Shown here: positions 34,551-43,569 of the stretch, in pieces
How positions within the stretch are numbered: the stretch's first letter is position 1
How the letters are laid out: every line of letters starts with the position of its first letter
NCBI GenBank assembly: GCA_934654775.1
Contig: CAKUGR010000005.1
Coordinates: 89,445 to 153,444, forward strand
Direction: 5' to 3'
Source of the DNA: an uncultured Collinsella sp.
GTDB taxonomy: Bacteria > Actinomycetota > Coriobacteriia > Coriobacteriales > Coriobacteriaceae
DNA: 64,000 bases
Notes under the pieces: model-generated
Seen by the model: the letters and a program-made list of their open reading frames with translations, nothing else
What the model was told of the DNA's origin: nothing
The model's database searches: none
Program-made: the position numbers and the translations under genes

Positions 34551-36584
34551 CTACTCGTTGGGCACGTATGTAGCCTTTGCACGCTCGGGCGTTACATCCT
34601 GACCGCTGGAATAACTCGAGTCGAAGGCGTGCGCAACCAAGTCGTGCGTATCCCATGCCATGCAGTCAAATACACCGGTATCGAGGACAACGATGTAGCC
34701 CTTGCCATCGTAGTAGAAATGGTCCTCGGTAAAGTTGTCCTCATCGTCGAGACCATCGTTATATGCGGAGTCCATATCCGACTTTGCCGTTTTGATCGCC
34801 TGCTTGGCCTCGCTCTTGAGTGTGTCGAATGAAAGGCCGTGCTGTGCAAGCGAGTCTTCGAGAGAGACCTGCTCGCCCGTCTTGAGGTTGTAGTACGCCG
34901 ACCTCGTCATTTGCACCGATCGATACGGAGGTTGATAGCTGCGTGTAAACGTACGCACGCAGGCGATATCGCCGTCAATCGAAACGATCTCGGCCGTGTG
35001 CACCATGGTCACGCGGCTGTCCTCGTCATTCATCGAGGCCCGCTTGCTCGCATCGAGCGTATCCGCGACGAGCTGAATCATGTCCTTGTTGAACTTAGCG
35101 ACGCCCACGCCCTGGCCCTTCACCTGAGGATAGGTCCACGTTGCCGTAATCTGGCACGTGTCATCGGGAGACGGATTCAACGGACCCTCGCCAACCGCAG
35201 CTGTAAAGTTGACATCCTGCGTTGCAGAAACGGCCTCATAACCCACCTGCGCATCATCAGAGTCCTTCGACTTCAACTGCTCCAGCGTCGTGGCAACTGT
35301 TCCGATGACTTTGGCCACGCCTTCCTCGGTGCCGGTAAACTCAGCCTCCAAATCAATTGCGTCATGAATGCTAGTCACCTTTGAATCATCAATTGATACG
35401 GGACCAACAACAGCATCAAACGTCTTGCCGTCATAGGCATCGAATTCGCACTCATAACCGTCATGAGAGCCATTCATGCCACACGGGATATCTTTGAAGT
35501 TGATCTTCTTTCCATCATACAGATACCGCTTAAATCCATAGGTGCCATCGCTTTCGCACACACGAAGCGAGACGCCAACAGCCATAGAATCGACTCGGAT
35601 ATCGGGCTCGTACACCTTCTCAATCTTGCCATCGCGATATGCCCAAACCTCAGCCTTGGCAGCAGTGGCACCATTGGTGTTAAAGAGGGGCTCGTCAGAG
35701 TATTCAATCAAGAGCTCATCTTGGCCATCGCCGTCAAAATCGATGAGCTTAGCGTAGGCAACGCCCCGTGTTCCAAACATCGAAGAATCATCGATTTCGA
35801 CAGCCTCGCCCTCGCCGTACTTCTTTTGGTACTCGAGGATCTTGTCGGTGAACAGCTCGTTTGCCGTCTTGACCGCCGCCTTGGCAGAGGCCTTGGCCTC
35901 CTTCTTGGACTGCGTGAGCTCAACGCTCTTGGGGGCGTCCGAACCTTCCTTGGCGTAGTCGACCTTCATGGTGGTCGTGCTCTTCTTTTTGCCCTTGCCC
36001 GAGGTGATGGTCATCTGGTACTTCTGGTCGGGCAGCTCGCCAAAGTCCTCCATGGCAAAGCCGTCCTCACCATCGACCTTGATGGTGTAGCTCTTGCCTT
36101 TGCCGGACACCGGCGCCAGCTCGACGGTATAGCTCTTGAGCTTTTTGCCCTTGCTGTTCTTGGGCAGAACCTTGGTCTCGCACGCGCAGACAACATAGCC
36201 CTTGCCGCCCGAAGTCACCTCGGACGACGCGCCGATACGCGGCACGATCACGATGGCGGCAACAATGGCAACGACGGCCACGCCGCCGATAACGGCAGCG
36301 ACGATACGGCCCTTGTGCTTGGGTTTCTTGGGCTGTGGCGTCGGAACAAACGGCTGAGCGGCCTCGGCAGGCTCGGTCATAGACTCCCCATAACGAGGCT
36401 GCGCCGCCATATGAACCGGGACACCCTGAGGAGTGTGCTGCCCCACAGGAGCGGTCGCCGACGCATCCCCTACCGGAAACGCCACAGGCTCCACCTGGTC
36501 CTCTATGCCACCCACGCGAGCGCCGCAGCTCGTGCAAAACGTGGAGCCATCGGGTATCTGAGCTCCGCACTTGGTGCAATACAT
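34551..36584 (-). CDS. Zinc-ribbon / transmembrane / DUF3298-like protein
   Basis: The product is 677 aa. It starts with a zinc ribbon, MYCTKCGAQIPDGSTFCTSC (about 1-20), then a Pro-rich linker, one transmembrane segment (about 95-115) and a large extracytoplasmic part with a lysine-rich beta domain. The C-terminal part (about 500-670) resembles the DUF4163/DUF3298 type found in lipoproteins and RsiV. GGGAG with 5-base spacing supports ATG 36584. The same opening architecture occurs in the TAG-split gene at 11755-12606. A terminator follows. Function is unknown; sensing or cell-wall binding is possible. Confidence 0.8.
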   Translation of the reverse strand: MYCTKCGAQIPDGSTFCTSCGARVGGIEDQVEPVAFPVGDASATAPVGQHTPQGVPVHMAAQPRYGESMTEPAEAAQPFVPTPQPKKPKHKGRIVAAVIGGVAVVAIVAAIVIVPRIGASSEVTSGGKGYVVCACETKVLPKNSKGKKLKSYTVELAPVSGKGKSYTIKVDGEDGFAMEDFGELPDQKYQMTITSGKGKKKSTTTMKVDYAKEGSDAPKSVELTQSKKEAKASAKAAVKTANELFTDKILEYQKKYGEGEAVEIDDSSMFGTRGVAYAKLIDFDGDGQDELLIEYSDEPLFNTNGATAAKAEVWAYRDGKIEKVYEPDIRVDSMAVGVSLRVCESDGTYGFKRYLYDGKKINFKDIPCGMNGSHDGYECEFDAYDGKTFDAVVGPVSIDDSKVTSIHDAIDLEAEFTGTEEGVAKVIGTVATTLEQLKSKDSDDAQVGYEAVSATQDVNFTAAVGEGPLNPSPDDTCQITATWTYPQVKGQGVGVAKFNKDMIQLVADTLDASKRASMNDEDSRVTMVHTAEIVSIDGDIACVRTFTRSYQPPYRSVQMTRSAYYNLKTGEQVSLEDSLAQHGLSFDTLKSEAKQAIKTAKSDMDSAYNDGLDDEDNFTEDHFYYDGKGYIVVLDTGVFDCMAWDTHDLVAHAFDSSYSSGQDVTPERAKATYVPNE

Positions 36585-36700
36585 CGCATCTCCCGTCTCT
36601 CGTCGCAACCGCAAAGCGCCCGCGCAATTCATCCATCTACACCGTACGGAAGAAACCACGATTCTTGTTGCGCAACATTGCCGCCGCAAAAAATGATCCG

Positions 36701-36729
36701 TTTTCCTCCGTCCCCTTGGGATCAAAAAG
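36701..36729. repeat. Short repeat motif beside the fhs terminator
   Basis: TTTTCCTCCGTCCCC followed by GGGATCAAAAAG; nearly the same string recurs at 58126-58156. It overlaps the T-tract of the terminator. Confidence 0.4.
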
Positions 36730-36761
36730 CCCCGCCGGGCCTTGGTGGGCTCGACGGGGCA
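36724..36761 (-). terminator. Terminator of fhs
   Basis: On the minus strand TGCCCCGTCGAGCCC...GGGCCCGGCGGGGC-type stem is followed by TTTTTG. It is 25 bases past the fhs stop. Confidence 0.8.
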
Positions 36762-36785
36762 GGCAAGCGGCTATGGGCAGTAGGC

Positions 36786-38453
36786 TTAGAACAGACCGGT
36801 GATGTTGCCGTCGTTGTCGACGTCAATGTTCTCGGCCGCGGGAACCTTGGGCAGGCCCGGCATGGTCAGTACGCTACCGGTCAGCGCGACCACAAAGTGG
36901 GCACCGGCGGAAACCTTGAGTTCACGTACCGTGATGCGGAAGCCCTCGGGGGCACCTAACGCCTTGGCGTTGTCGCTAAAGCTGTACTGCGTCTTGGCCA
37001 CGCACACCGGCAGGTTGCCAAAGCCGTTCTCGCGCAGCTCGGCGAGCTGACGCTTGGCGGCCGGCGTAAAGTCGACGCCTTCGGCGCGGTAGACCTTGGT
37101 GGCAACGGCCTCGAGGGCGTCGGCGACATCGGCGCCATCCTCGTAGGCAAACTTGAGCTCGCTCGGCTGCTCAATCAGGCGCATAACCTCATCGGCCAGG
37201 TCGAGTGCGCCCTCGCCGCCCTTGGCCCAGACCTCAGACAGCTTAACGTTAACGCCGAGCTTCTGGCACTCGGACTCGATGAGCTCCAGCTCGGCCTCGG
37301 TGTCCGTCGGGAAGCGGTTGATGGCGACCACGCAGGGCAGGCCGTAGACATTCTGAATGTTGTCGACGTGGCGCAGCAGGTTGGGCATGCCAGCCTTGAG
37401 GGCCTCGAGGTTCTCCTCGTTGAGGTCGGCCTTGGCGACACCGCCGTTGTACTTAAGCGCGCGGGCAGTGGCAACGACAACGACGGCACTGGGGCGAACA
37501 CCCGTCATGCGGCACTTGATATCGAGGAACTTCTCGGCACCCAGGTCGGCACCGAAGCCGGCCTCGGTAATGGCAACATCGCCAAAACGCATAGCCATAC
37601 GCGTGGCCATGATGGAGTTGCAGCCGTGGGCGATATTGGCGAAGGGACCGCCATGGACAAACGCGGGCGTACCCTCGAGCGTCTGCACCAGATTAGGCTT
37701 GAGCGCGTCCTTGAGCAGTGCGGCCATAGCTCCCTGGGCCTTAAGGTCGCGGGCACGGACAGGCTCGCCGGCATAGCTGTAGCCGACAACGATCTCGCCC
37801 AAGCGCTCCTTAAGATCGTTGATGCTCGTGGACAGGCACAGGATTGCCATGACCTCGGAGGCAACAGTGATATCGAAGCCATCCTCGCGCGGCACTCCCT
37901 GGGCCTTGCCGCCAATACCGTCGATAACATGGCGCAGCTGACGGTCGTTCATGTCGACAACGCGCTTCCAGGTGATGCGCTTGACGTCGATGCCGAGCTG
38001 GTTGCCCTGCTGAATATGGTTGTCGAGCATGGCGGCCAGCAGGTTGTTGGCGGCACCGATGGCATGGAAGTCACCGGTAAAGTGCAGGTTGATGTCCTCC
38101 ATGGGGATGACCTGAGCCCAACCGCCGCCGGCGGCACCGCCCTTCACGCCAAACACGGGACCGAGCGAAGGCTCGCGCAGGGCAACGGCGCTCTTGACGC
38201 CGCGACGACGCAGGCCGTCGGCAAGGCCGATGGTCGTGGTGGTCTTGCCCTCGCCCGCGGGCGTGGGGTTGATAGCGGTCACGAGGACAAGCTTGGCCTG
38301 GTGATCAGTTGGCTCGTTGAGCAGGGAATAGTCGACCTTTGCCTTGTCAAAGCCGTACGGAATCAGATGCTTAACGTCGACGCCGGCGTTCTTGGCCACC
38401 TCGGTAATAGGCAGCGGCGTAACAGAACGTGCGATTTCGATGTCAGTAGGCAT
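36786..38453 (-). CDS. fhs: Formate--tetrahydrofolate ligase
   Basis: The product is 555 aa, the normal length. The P-loop [13 protein letters not shown] is at about residue 65 and the family motif [20 protein letters not shown] at about 95. It makes 10-formyl-THF from formate, THF and ATP. With FolD and FchA (10-11.6 kb) it completes interconversion of C1-folates. AAGGA with 8-base spacing supports ATG 38453; the terminator lies just past the stop. It is 145 bases downstream of ruvB. Confidence 0.97.
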   Translation of the reverse strand: MPTDIEIARSVTPLPITEVAKNAGVDVKHLIPYGFDKAKVDYSLLNEPTDHQAKLVLVTAINPTPAGEGKTTTTIGLADGLRRRGVKSAVALREPSLGPVFGVKGGAAGGGWAQVIPMEDINLHFTGDFHAIGAANNLLAAMLDNHIQQGNQLGIDVKRITWKRVVDMNDRQLRHVIDGIGGKAQGVPREDGFDITVASEVMAILCLSTSINDLKERLGEIVVGYSYAGEPVRARDLKAQGAMAALLKDALKPNLVQTLEGTPAFVHGGPFANIAHGCNSIMATRMAMRFGDVAITEAGFGADLGAEKFLDIKCRMTGVRPSAVVVVATARALKYNGGVAKADLNEENLEALKAGMPNLLRHVDNIQNVYGLPCVVAINRFPTDTEAELELIESECQKLGVNVKLSEVWAKGGEGALDLADEVMRLIEQPSELKFAYEDGADVADALEAVATKVYRAEGVDFTPAAKRQLAELRENGFGNLPVCVAKTQYSFSDNAKALGAPEGFRITVRELKVSAGAHFVVALTGSVLTMPGLPKVPAAENIDVDNDGNITGLF

Positions 38454-38597
38454 GGGCGGTCCTTTCGTTACCGGATGAGAAAAAGACCAATCCAGCATAG
38501 CACGCACGCGCAATAGTAAAACACCCGCAACCGGCAAACGGCGATATGTTTACCCGATGCCCAGCGATAGCCTACAGACGCGCTGGCACAAAGGCCC

Positions 38598-39665
38598 CTA
38601 GACGGTCGGCTCGATTCCCAAATGCTCAAAGGTGCGAAGGGTTGCCTGACGACCCTGCGGCGTGCGAATCATCAATCCGCACTGCAGCAGGTAGGGCTCG
38701 TAGACATCCTCGAGCGTGCCCGGGTCCTCGCCCACCGCGCTGGCAAGCGTGGTCAGGCCCACGGCGCGACCGGAGAACGTCTTAGCGAGCGTTTCCAAAA
38801 TACGAATGTCCATCCAGTCCAAGCCAAGCTCGTCGATCTCGAAGAACTCGAGCGCCTGACGGCAGATGTCGAGCTCGATGGGACCGTTGCCGCGCACTTG
38901 CGCGTAGTCGCGCACGCGCTTGAGCAGACGGTTGGCAAGACGCGGCGTGCCACGCGAACGCGAGCCGATCTCGAGCGCGCTGGGGTGGTCAATCGTCACG
39001 CCCAAGATGGTCGCCGAGCGCGTCACGATCTGGGCGAGCTCTTCGACGGTGTAGTAATCCAGACGATACGAAATGCCAAACCGGTCGCGCAGCGGGCCCG
39101 TGAGCATGCCGGAACGGGTCGTGGCCGCCACCAGCGTAAACTTGGGGATATCCAGGCGAATCGAGCGTGCCGCCGGACCCTTGCCGATCACGATATCGAG
39201 CGCAAAATCCTCCATCGCGGGATACAGGACCTCCTCGACCGAACGGTTGAGACGGTGGATCTCGTCGATAAACAGAACGTCGCCCGGCTGCAGGTTGGTA
39301 AGGATGGCCGCCAGGTCACCGGTGCGCGCGATGGCCGGACCGCTCGTCGTCTTAATCTGGGCGCCCAGCTCGTTGGCGATAACGGTGGCCAGCGTGGTCT
39401 TGCCCAAACCCGGAGGGCCCGAGAAGATCACGTGGTCGAGCGTCTCGCCACGGCTCTGAGCTGCCTCGATCAACACGCGCAGGCTCTGCTTGATGTGCTC
39501 CTGGCCACAGTAGTCGTCCAAGCGCTGAGGGCGCAAGGTGCGGTCGACATCGAGGTCCTCGGGCGTCAGCTCCGAGCCCACCATGCGCTCGCCGTGCGCC
39601 ATGGATGCCGCCGCCGAGTTGCCGGGCGTCGCCCACAGGTCCTGAGAGTCATCGGCTTCCCACAT
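38598..39665 (-). CDS. ruvB: Holliday junction branch migration ATPase RuvB
   Basis: The product is 355 aa. Walker A GPPGLGKT is at 83-90, Walker B LFIDEIH at about 133 and the C-terminal winged-helix segment ends with EHLGIEPTV. RuvB hexamers pump DNA through the RuvA-bound junction. ATG 39665 overlaps the ruvA stop (TGATG), typical of the ruvCAB operon. It is the last gene of that operon. Confidence 0.97.
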   Translation of the reverse strand: MWEADDSQDLWATPGNSAAASMAHGERMVGSELTPEDLDVDRTLRPQRLDDYCGQEHIKQSLRVLIEAAQSRGETLDHVIFSGPPGLGKTTLATVIANELGAQIKTTSGPAIARTGDLAAILTNLQPGDVLFIDEIHRLNRSVEEVLYPAMEDFALDIVIGKGPAARSIRLDIPKFTLVAATTRSGMLTGPLRDRFGISYRLDYYTVEELAQIVTRSATILGVTIDHPSALEIGSRSRGTPRLANRLLKRVRDYAQVRGNGPIELDICRQALEFFEIDELGLDWMDIRILETLAKTFSGRAVGLTTLASAVGEDPGTLEDVYEPYLLQCGLMIRTPQGRQATLRTFEHLGIEPTV

Positions 39666-40285
39666 CACGCATCCATTCCGAGTCGCTTAAGCGCCGCGCC
39701 GAGCAGGTCCTCGACACGCATATCCTGCCCATCATACCCGCTCAGGGCGACATCGGTCTCCTGCGGGCTAAAGCCCATGGAAAGGAGTGCCGCACGGGCA
39801 TCGTCGATGGCCGAGGGAGCGGCGGCGGGTACGGGCATCGCGACCTGTCCAGGAATCACGTCGACCGGCACAAAGCCTTTGTCCTTAGCAAAGGTACTCT
39901 TGAGCTCCAGGATGAGACGCTGCGCGGTCTTTTTGCCCACGCCGGGCACCTTGGCCATGCCCTTGTCGTCCTCGGCCATCACCAGCGAATACAGCTGTCC
40001 CACGGTATAAGTGGAAAGCACAGCGAGCGCCAAACGCGGGCCGACGCCCGAGACGGACACAAGTCGATCGAACATCGTACGCTCGTCCTTGGAGGCAAAA
40101 CCAAAGAGCGTCATAGCGTCCTCGCGTACCTGCATGCGGGTGTAGAGGCGAACCTCGCCGCCGGGCGTCGGCAACGTGGCCGCGGTGCTGCCCGAGATGC
40201 CGAGCTCAAAGCCCACACCCGACACATCGACGACGGCCGAGCTCATCGTGGCCTCGGCAAGCGTTCCATGGAGCTGGGAAATCAT
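39665..40285 (-). CDS. ruvA: Holliday junction DNA-binding subunit RuvA
   Basis: The product is 206 aa. It starts [12 protein letters not shown], has two helix-hairpin-helix motifs ([15 protein letters not shown] and [16 protein letters not shown]) and a C-terminal domain that contacts RuvB (about 160-206). ATG 40285 overlaps the ruvC stop (ATGA). It holds the four-way junction. Confidence 0.97.
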   Translation of the reverse strand: MISQLHGTLAEATMSSAVVDVSGVGFELGISGSTAATLPTPGGEVRLYTRMQVREDAMTLFGFASKDERTMFDRLVSVSGVGPRLALAVLSTYTVGQLYSLVMAEDDKGMAKVPGVGKKTAQRLILELKSTFAKDKGFVPVDVIPGQVAMPVPAAAPSAIDDARAALLSMGFSPQETDVALSGYDGQDMRVEDLLGAALKRLGMDA

Positions 40286-40806
40286 CAGTATCCGGTTCCT
40301 CTCTGTTGATAGAACTCGCCACCGGTGAGGGCGCGGGTGCGGCTGAGGTTTACGTGACAGATGGCGCAGGCCAGGGCATCGGCGGCATGGTCGGGATGCG
40401 GGTCGTGGTCGAGCTGCGTGAGCGTGCGCACCATGTAGGCGACCTGCCGCTTGTCCGCGGCGCCCGTACCCACGACGGCCTGCTTGATCTGCATGGGCGT
40501 ATACTCGCCGATCTCGAGCGCGCACTCCGAAAGCGCCACAAGTGCGGCGCCGCGGGCATGTGCCGTAGGGATGGCCGAGCGGACGTTGGCGCCAAAGTAG
40601 ATGCTCTCGATGGCGGCGGTATCGGGACGGTACCGCTCGACCACGCCCTTAAGGTCATGGGCGATGTGCGACAAGCGCACCGCGAGCGGGCTCCCGGCAC
40701 TGGTCTCGATACAACCGTAGGCACGGCAGCGAACCTCGCCGCGCCGCTCCTCGATAATCCCCCAACCCGTATGGGCCAAACCGGGGTCGATACCCAAGAT
40801 AACCAA
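40285..40806 (-). CDS. ruvC: Holliday junction resolvase RuvC
   Basis: The product is 173 aa. GIDPGLAHTGWG carries the first acidic residue (Asp7), AIESIYFGANV the second (Glu), and DPHPDHAADALACAICH the final pair. It cuts four-way junctions symmetrically. The start is TTG 40806 with GGGGAGG 5 bases upstream. It leads the ruvC-ruvA-ruvB operon. Confidence 0.95.
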   Translation of the reverse strand: MVILGIDPGLAHTGWGIIEERRGEVRCRAYGCIETSAGSPLAVRLSHIAHDLKGVVERYRPDTAAIESIYFGANVRSAIPTAHARGAALVALSECALEIGEYTPMQIKQAVVGTGAADKRQVAYMVRTLTQLDHDPHPDHAADALACAICHVNLSRTRALTGGEFYQQRGTGY

Positions 40807-40943
40807 GCCAGCCTCCCCTCGCCTTTTACCAAGCGCAAGGCGAGGCCCCGCGCGTCATTCACGAACGTCTGTTCTAGAATAACACAACAGGGCCGAGATA
40901 CTTAGTTGAACTGTCGGGGTTGGGAGCGAATCCTATCCCATAG

Positions 40944-42917
40944 CTAATTTTGGCTGAAGAAAGGAAATTGGCGGGGATCCACCGGCGGATGCGGCATCGG
41001 GCCACCCTGCGGGCCGCCCTGACCGCCCATCATCTTATCGATGGCGTCTTGGACCTCGCCCTCAAACTTCTTCATGCCCTCGTGCAGGCGGCGCTGACCG
41101 TCCTCGGAACGCAGCTCCTCCATCTGCTCGGGCGAAATACCCAGCAGCTCACCGAGCACGCCCATCATCTCGTTTCGCATGCGCTCGCTCGAATCCTCGT
41201 CGGCATAGCGGCGCACCTCGGCACGAGCCAGCGAATCGACCGTCATGCGCTCCTTACCGTTAAGCCCCAGATCGGACCACGCGAGCATATACGGCCAGGA
41301 GCGCTCGGCAAACGAACGCGCCGAAACAATCGGCGCCGTCGGCAGCTGGTGGCGGGCGGCCTCGCCCTGGCGCACGAGCATCAACAGTAGCGAACATGCC
41401 TCGGGTTTACCGGTAGCCATCGGGATATCGTCGAAAGGACGATTGCGGTCCACGTGCGACTCGAGCGTTCCATCGACCTCGCCCGGCTCGAGCCCGCCGA
41501 GCAGCTGCGCCGCGCGGTCGAGCATGTCAACCGGACCATTAAGCGTCGAGAGCGCCTGCGCCAGCACGCGCTCCATGCAATCCTCCACCGCGTTGAGCGT
41601 CACGAGCTCCTGCGGCACCACGGCAGACGTACGATTGCGCACGCGCGCCACAAACTCGAGCGTCGACAGATATACGTCGCCAAAGGGCGCGTAATCGCCC
41701 TGGTAACCACCGCAAAGCGCCGGCGCCGCCAGCGCGTACTCGGTTTTGGACAGCGGGCTCAGCGCCATCGCTCCCAGCTCGAGCGCGGTATCCTCCAGCA
41801 TGAGCCCCAGCGTGCGCGAGCGCAGGCGCTCGGCGTCGCCCGCCGACACGTCGCGGTCAAGCACGCGCGCCGCATCCGGCGCATCGCGCTCAACCGTGCG
41901 AATATGCAGGCGCTCGGCAATGGCACGGACGGCGGCACAGCGAGCCGCCTCGGCCTCCTCCTGTGCCGGCGTAAAGATGCGGTTGCGCCCCAGCACCAGG
42001 CCGATCACATTGCGCGGACCCAGGGCGTCGACGGCAAGCGCCGCCAGCAAAGACGACGGCAAGTCGCCCTCGAGCGCCACCACGGCGCGCGACGTACCGT
42101 GGGCGCGGGCGTTGTCGCGCACGGCGAGCACCAGCGCCTGCCACAGCCACTCCTCAGAGCGAAACTCGGGCAGCTCATGGTCCTCCAGAGCGTCGAGCAT
42201 CACGCCGCGCTGAATCTCCTGAACCAGTAGGCTTTCCTCAAAACACGGCGCCTGGGCCACCACGCGGCCGCAGTCATCGAGCACAAACGACCCGCCGGTA
42301 TACACCGACTCGTCGTACGCGCCGACCGGCGCCATGCAGGCAAACCACACGCTGCGCTTGGATGCGATCTTGCGGTAGGCTCCGCTGCGCACGGCAGCAA
42401 CGGCGGCGGTCTCGCGGTTGGTCATATCGAATGCGTGGAACTGGAAATAGGCAATGAGGTCGACGCCGGTCGGCAGCATCTCGAGCTCGCGGTCCAGGTC
42501 GAAGATCACCGCAATGCGCACACCGTCCACATCGAACACCGGCGGCGCCCAACGCGCGTCGTTGTTCTCGCCGCGTTGCAGGGCAATGCTTGCGCGCGCG
42601 GGCACCACGCGACCGTCCTTGAGCATCATGTAGTCGAGCAGGGGCTGGCCCTCAAACGAAACCGCCGCGGGCACAATGCAGATCATGTCGAGCTCCTGGA
42701 TGCGCCCGGCGACGCCGGTCAGGCCGGCAAGCATGTCGTGCTCAAAGTCGGCAGCGCCCACCAGGCCGCCGGGCAGGGCACCCATAAAGAGCGGGGCCGG
42801 CACGCACAGCACGCGCGCACCGCGCTCGTAGGCCAGGCGCGCCTGATCCTCGATGCGGCCGCAGATACCCTCAATATCACCCAGGCGCATATCGATCTGT
42901 GCAAGTGCGAGCTTCAT
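40944..42917 (-). CDS. NAD-synthetase-like protein with degenerate glutaminase and synthetase sites
   Basis: The product is 657 aa with the layout of glutamine-dependent NAD+ synthetase: a nitrilase-like domain (about 1-265) and an NAD-synthetase-like domain (about 280-560). Key residues are missing. The nitrilase Glu (PEL in relatives) is Ala41, the nucleophile Cys of the ICED motif is Phe139, and no Lys occurs between residues 101 and about 180. The synthetase P-loop SGGIDS is replaced by EGDLPSS (about 290). Later segments (LSPLSKTEYALAAPALCGGY) still align. The tail (about 580-657) is extra and ends in a Met/Gly/Pro-rich stretch. The reading frame is intact, so this is a candidate pseudoenzyme. 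Confidence 0.75.
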   Translation of the reverse strand: MKLALAQIDMRLGDIEGICGRIEDQARLAYERGARVLCVPAPLFMGALPGGLVGAADFEHDMLAGLTGVAGRIQELDMICIVPAAVSFEGQPLLDYMMLKDGRVVPARASIALQRGENNDARWAPPVFDVDGVRIAVIFDLDRELEMLPTGVDLIAYFQFHAFDMTNRETAAVAAVRSGAYRKIASKRSVWFACMAPVGAYDESVYTGGSFVLDDCGRVVAQAPCFEESLLVQEIQRGVMLDALEDHELPEFRSEEWLWQALVLAVRDNARAHGTSRAVVALEGDLPSSLLAALAVDALGPRNVIGLVLGRNRIFTPAQEEAEAARCAAVRAIAERLHIRTVERDAPDAARVLDRDVSAGDAERLRSRTLGLMLEDTALELGAMALSPLSKTEYALAAPALCGGYQGDYAPFGDVYLSTLEFVARVRNRTSAVVPQELVTLNAVEDCMERVLAQALSTLNGPVDMLDRAAQLLGGLEPGEVDGTLESHVDRNRPFDDIPMATGKPEACSLLLMLVRQGEAARHQLPTAPIVSARSFAERSWPYMLAWSDLGLNGKERMTVDSLARAEVRRYADEDSSERMRNEMMGVLGELLGISPEQMEELRSEDGQRRLHEGMKKFEGEVQDAIDKMMGGQGGPQGGPMPHPPVDPRQFPFFSQN

Positions 42918-42956
42918 GGCTCAGCCCTTTCCGTCGTAAACCGTCGTTGTCGTAGT

Positions 42957-42988
42957 AAAAGCGCCGGCCGCAAGATGCAGCCGGCGCT
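42957..42988 (-). terminator. Terminator of the superoxide reductase gene
   Basis: On the minus strand GCGCCGGCTGC...GCGGCCGGCGC is followed by TTTT. It is 46 bases past the stop. Confidence 0.85.
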
Positions 42989-43034
42989 TGCATGTGCATA
43001 TGCTAGCTATGATACCCCGAGCGGGGGCACGCTC

Positions 43035-43397
43035 CTAGAACGTCGCGGACCACAGCCCGTGCAGGTTGCAATAGGCATAGACGGTGCCGGTCTTGGAACC
43101 GCCGGCAAAAAACGTCGCGGGCTTCATGCCGGGCTCAAGGTAGTGGACCTCAAGACGGCCCTCGGCCTCAAGCGCGATCCACTCGATGTAGTGCTCGGGC
43201 AGGCTGGGGTGCTCGACCGAGCCCACGCGCGCACGAATCACGTGACCGTCACGCTCGCTCTCGACGACGGGCACGTGCTTCTCGTGCGCCGCGTCCTCGG
43301 TGTTCGCGGTCAGCTCCGTGCAGCCGGCAGGGGTTGCAACGTCGTCGCCAAGGGCGGCAATGAGCTTGCCGTCGGGGTCCTTAAAGAATTTCGCCAT
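43035..43397 (-). CDS. dfx: Superoxide reductase (desulfoferrodoxin family, no desulforedoxin domain)
   Basis: The product is 120 aa. The iron-site ligands are visible: His41 in EKHVP, His63 and His69 (EHPSLPEHYIEW), Cys110 and His113 (YCNLHGLW); Glu39-Lys40 precede the first His. The N-terminal Cys residues of the class I desulforedoxin domain are absent. It reduces superoxide to peroxide without making oxygen, as suits an anaerobe. AGGAG before ATG 43397 supports the start. It lies upstream of the NAD-synthetase-like gene, separated by a terminator. Confidence 0.9.
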   Translation of the reverse strand: MAKFFKDPDGKLIAALGDDVATPAGCTELTANTEDAAHEKHVPVVESERDGHVIRARVGSVEHPSLPEHYIEWIALEAEGRLEVHYLEPGMKPATFFAGGSKTGTVYAYCNLHGLWSATF

Positions 43398-43569
43398 GAT
43401 GTTCTCCTTTGCTGATGTGCCAATGTTCTCGATGCTTCTTATGCCCAAAGGCAAACGAACCATCCACGGCATGGCAAATGAACACATAACGAGCGAGGCG
43501 AGCGCCCGGGGTCAGGGCGCGCCGGCAATCTGGAGCCGCCTCGGCAGTCCCGGTCGCCATCTGCGCAGG

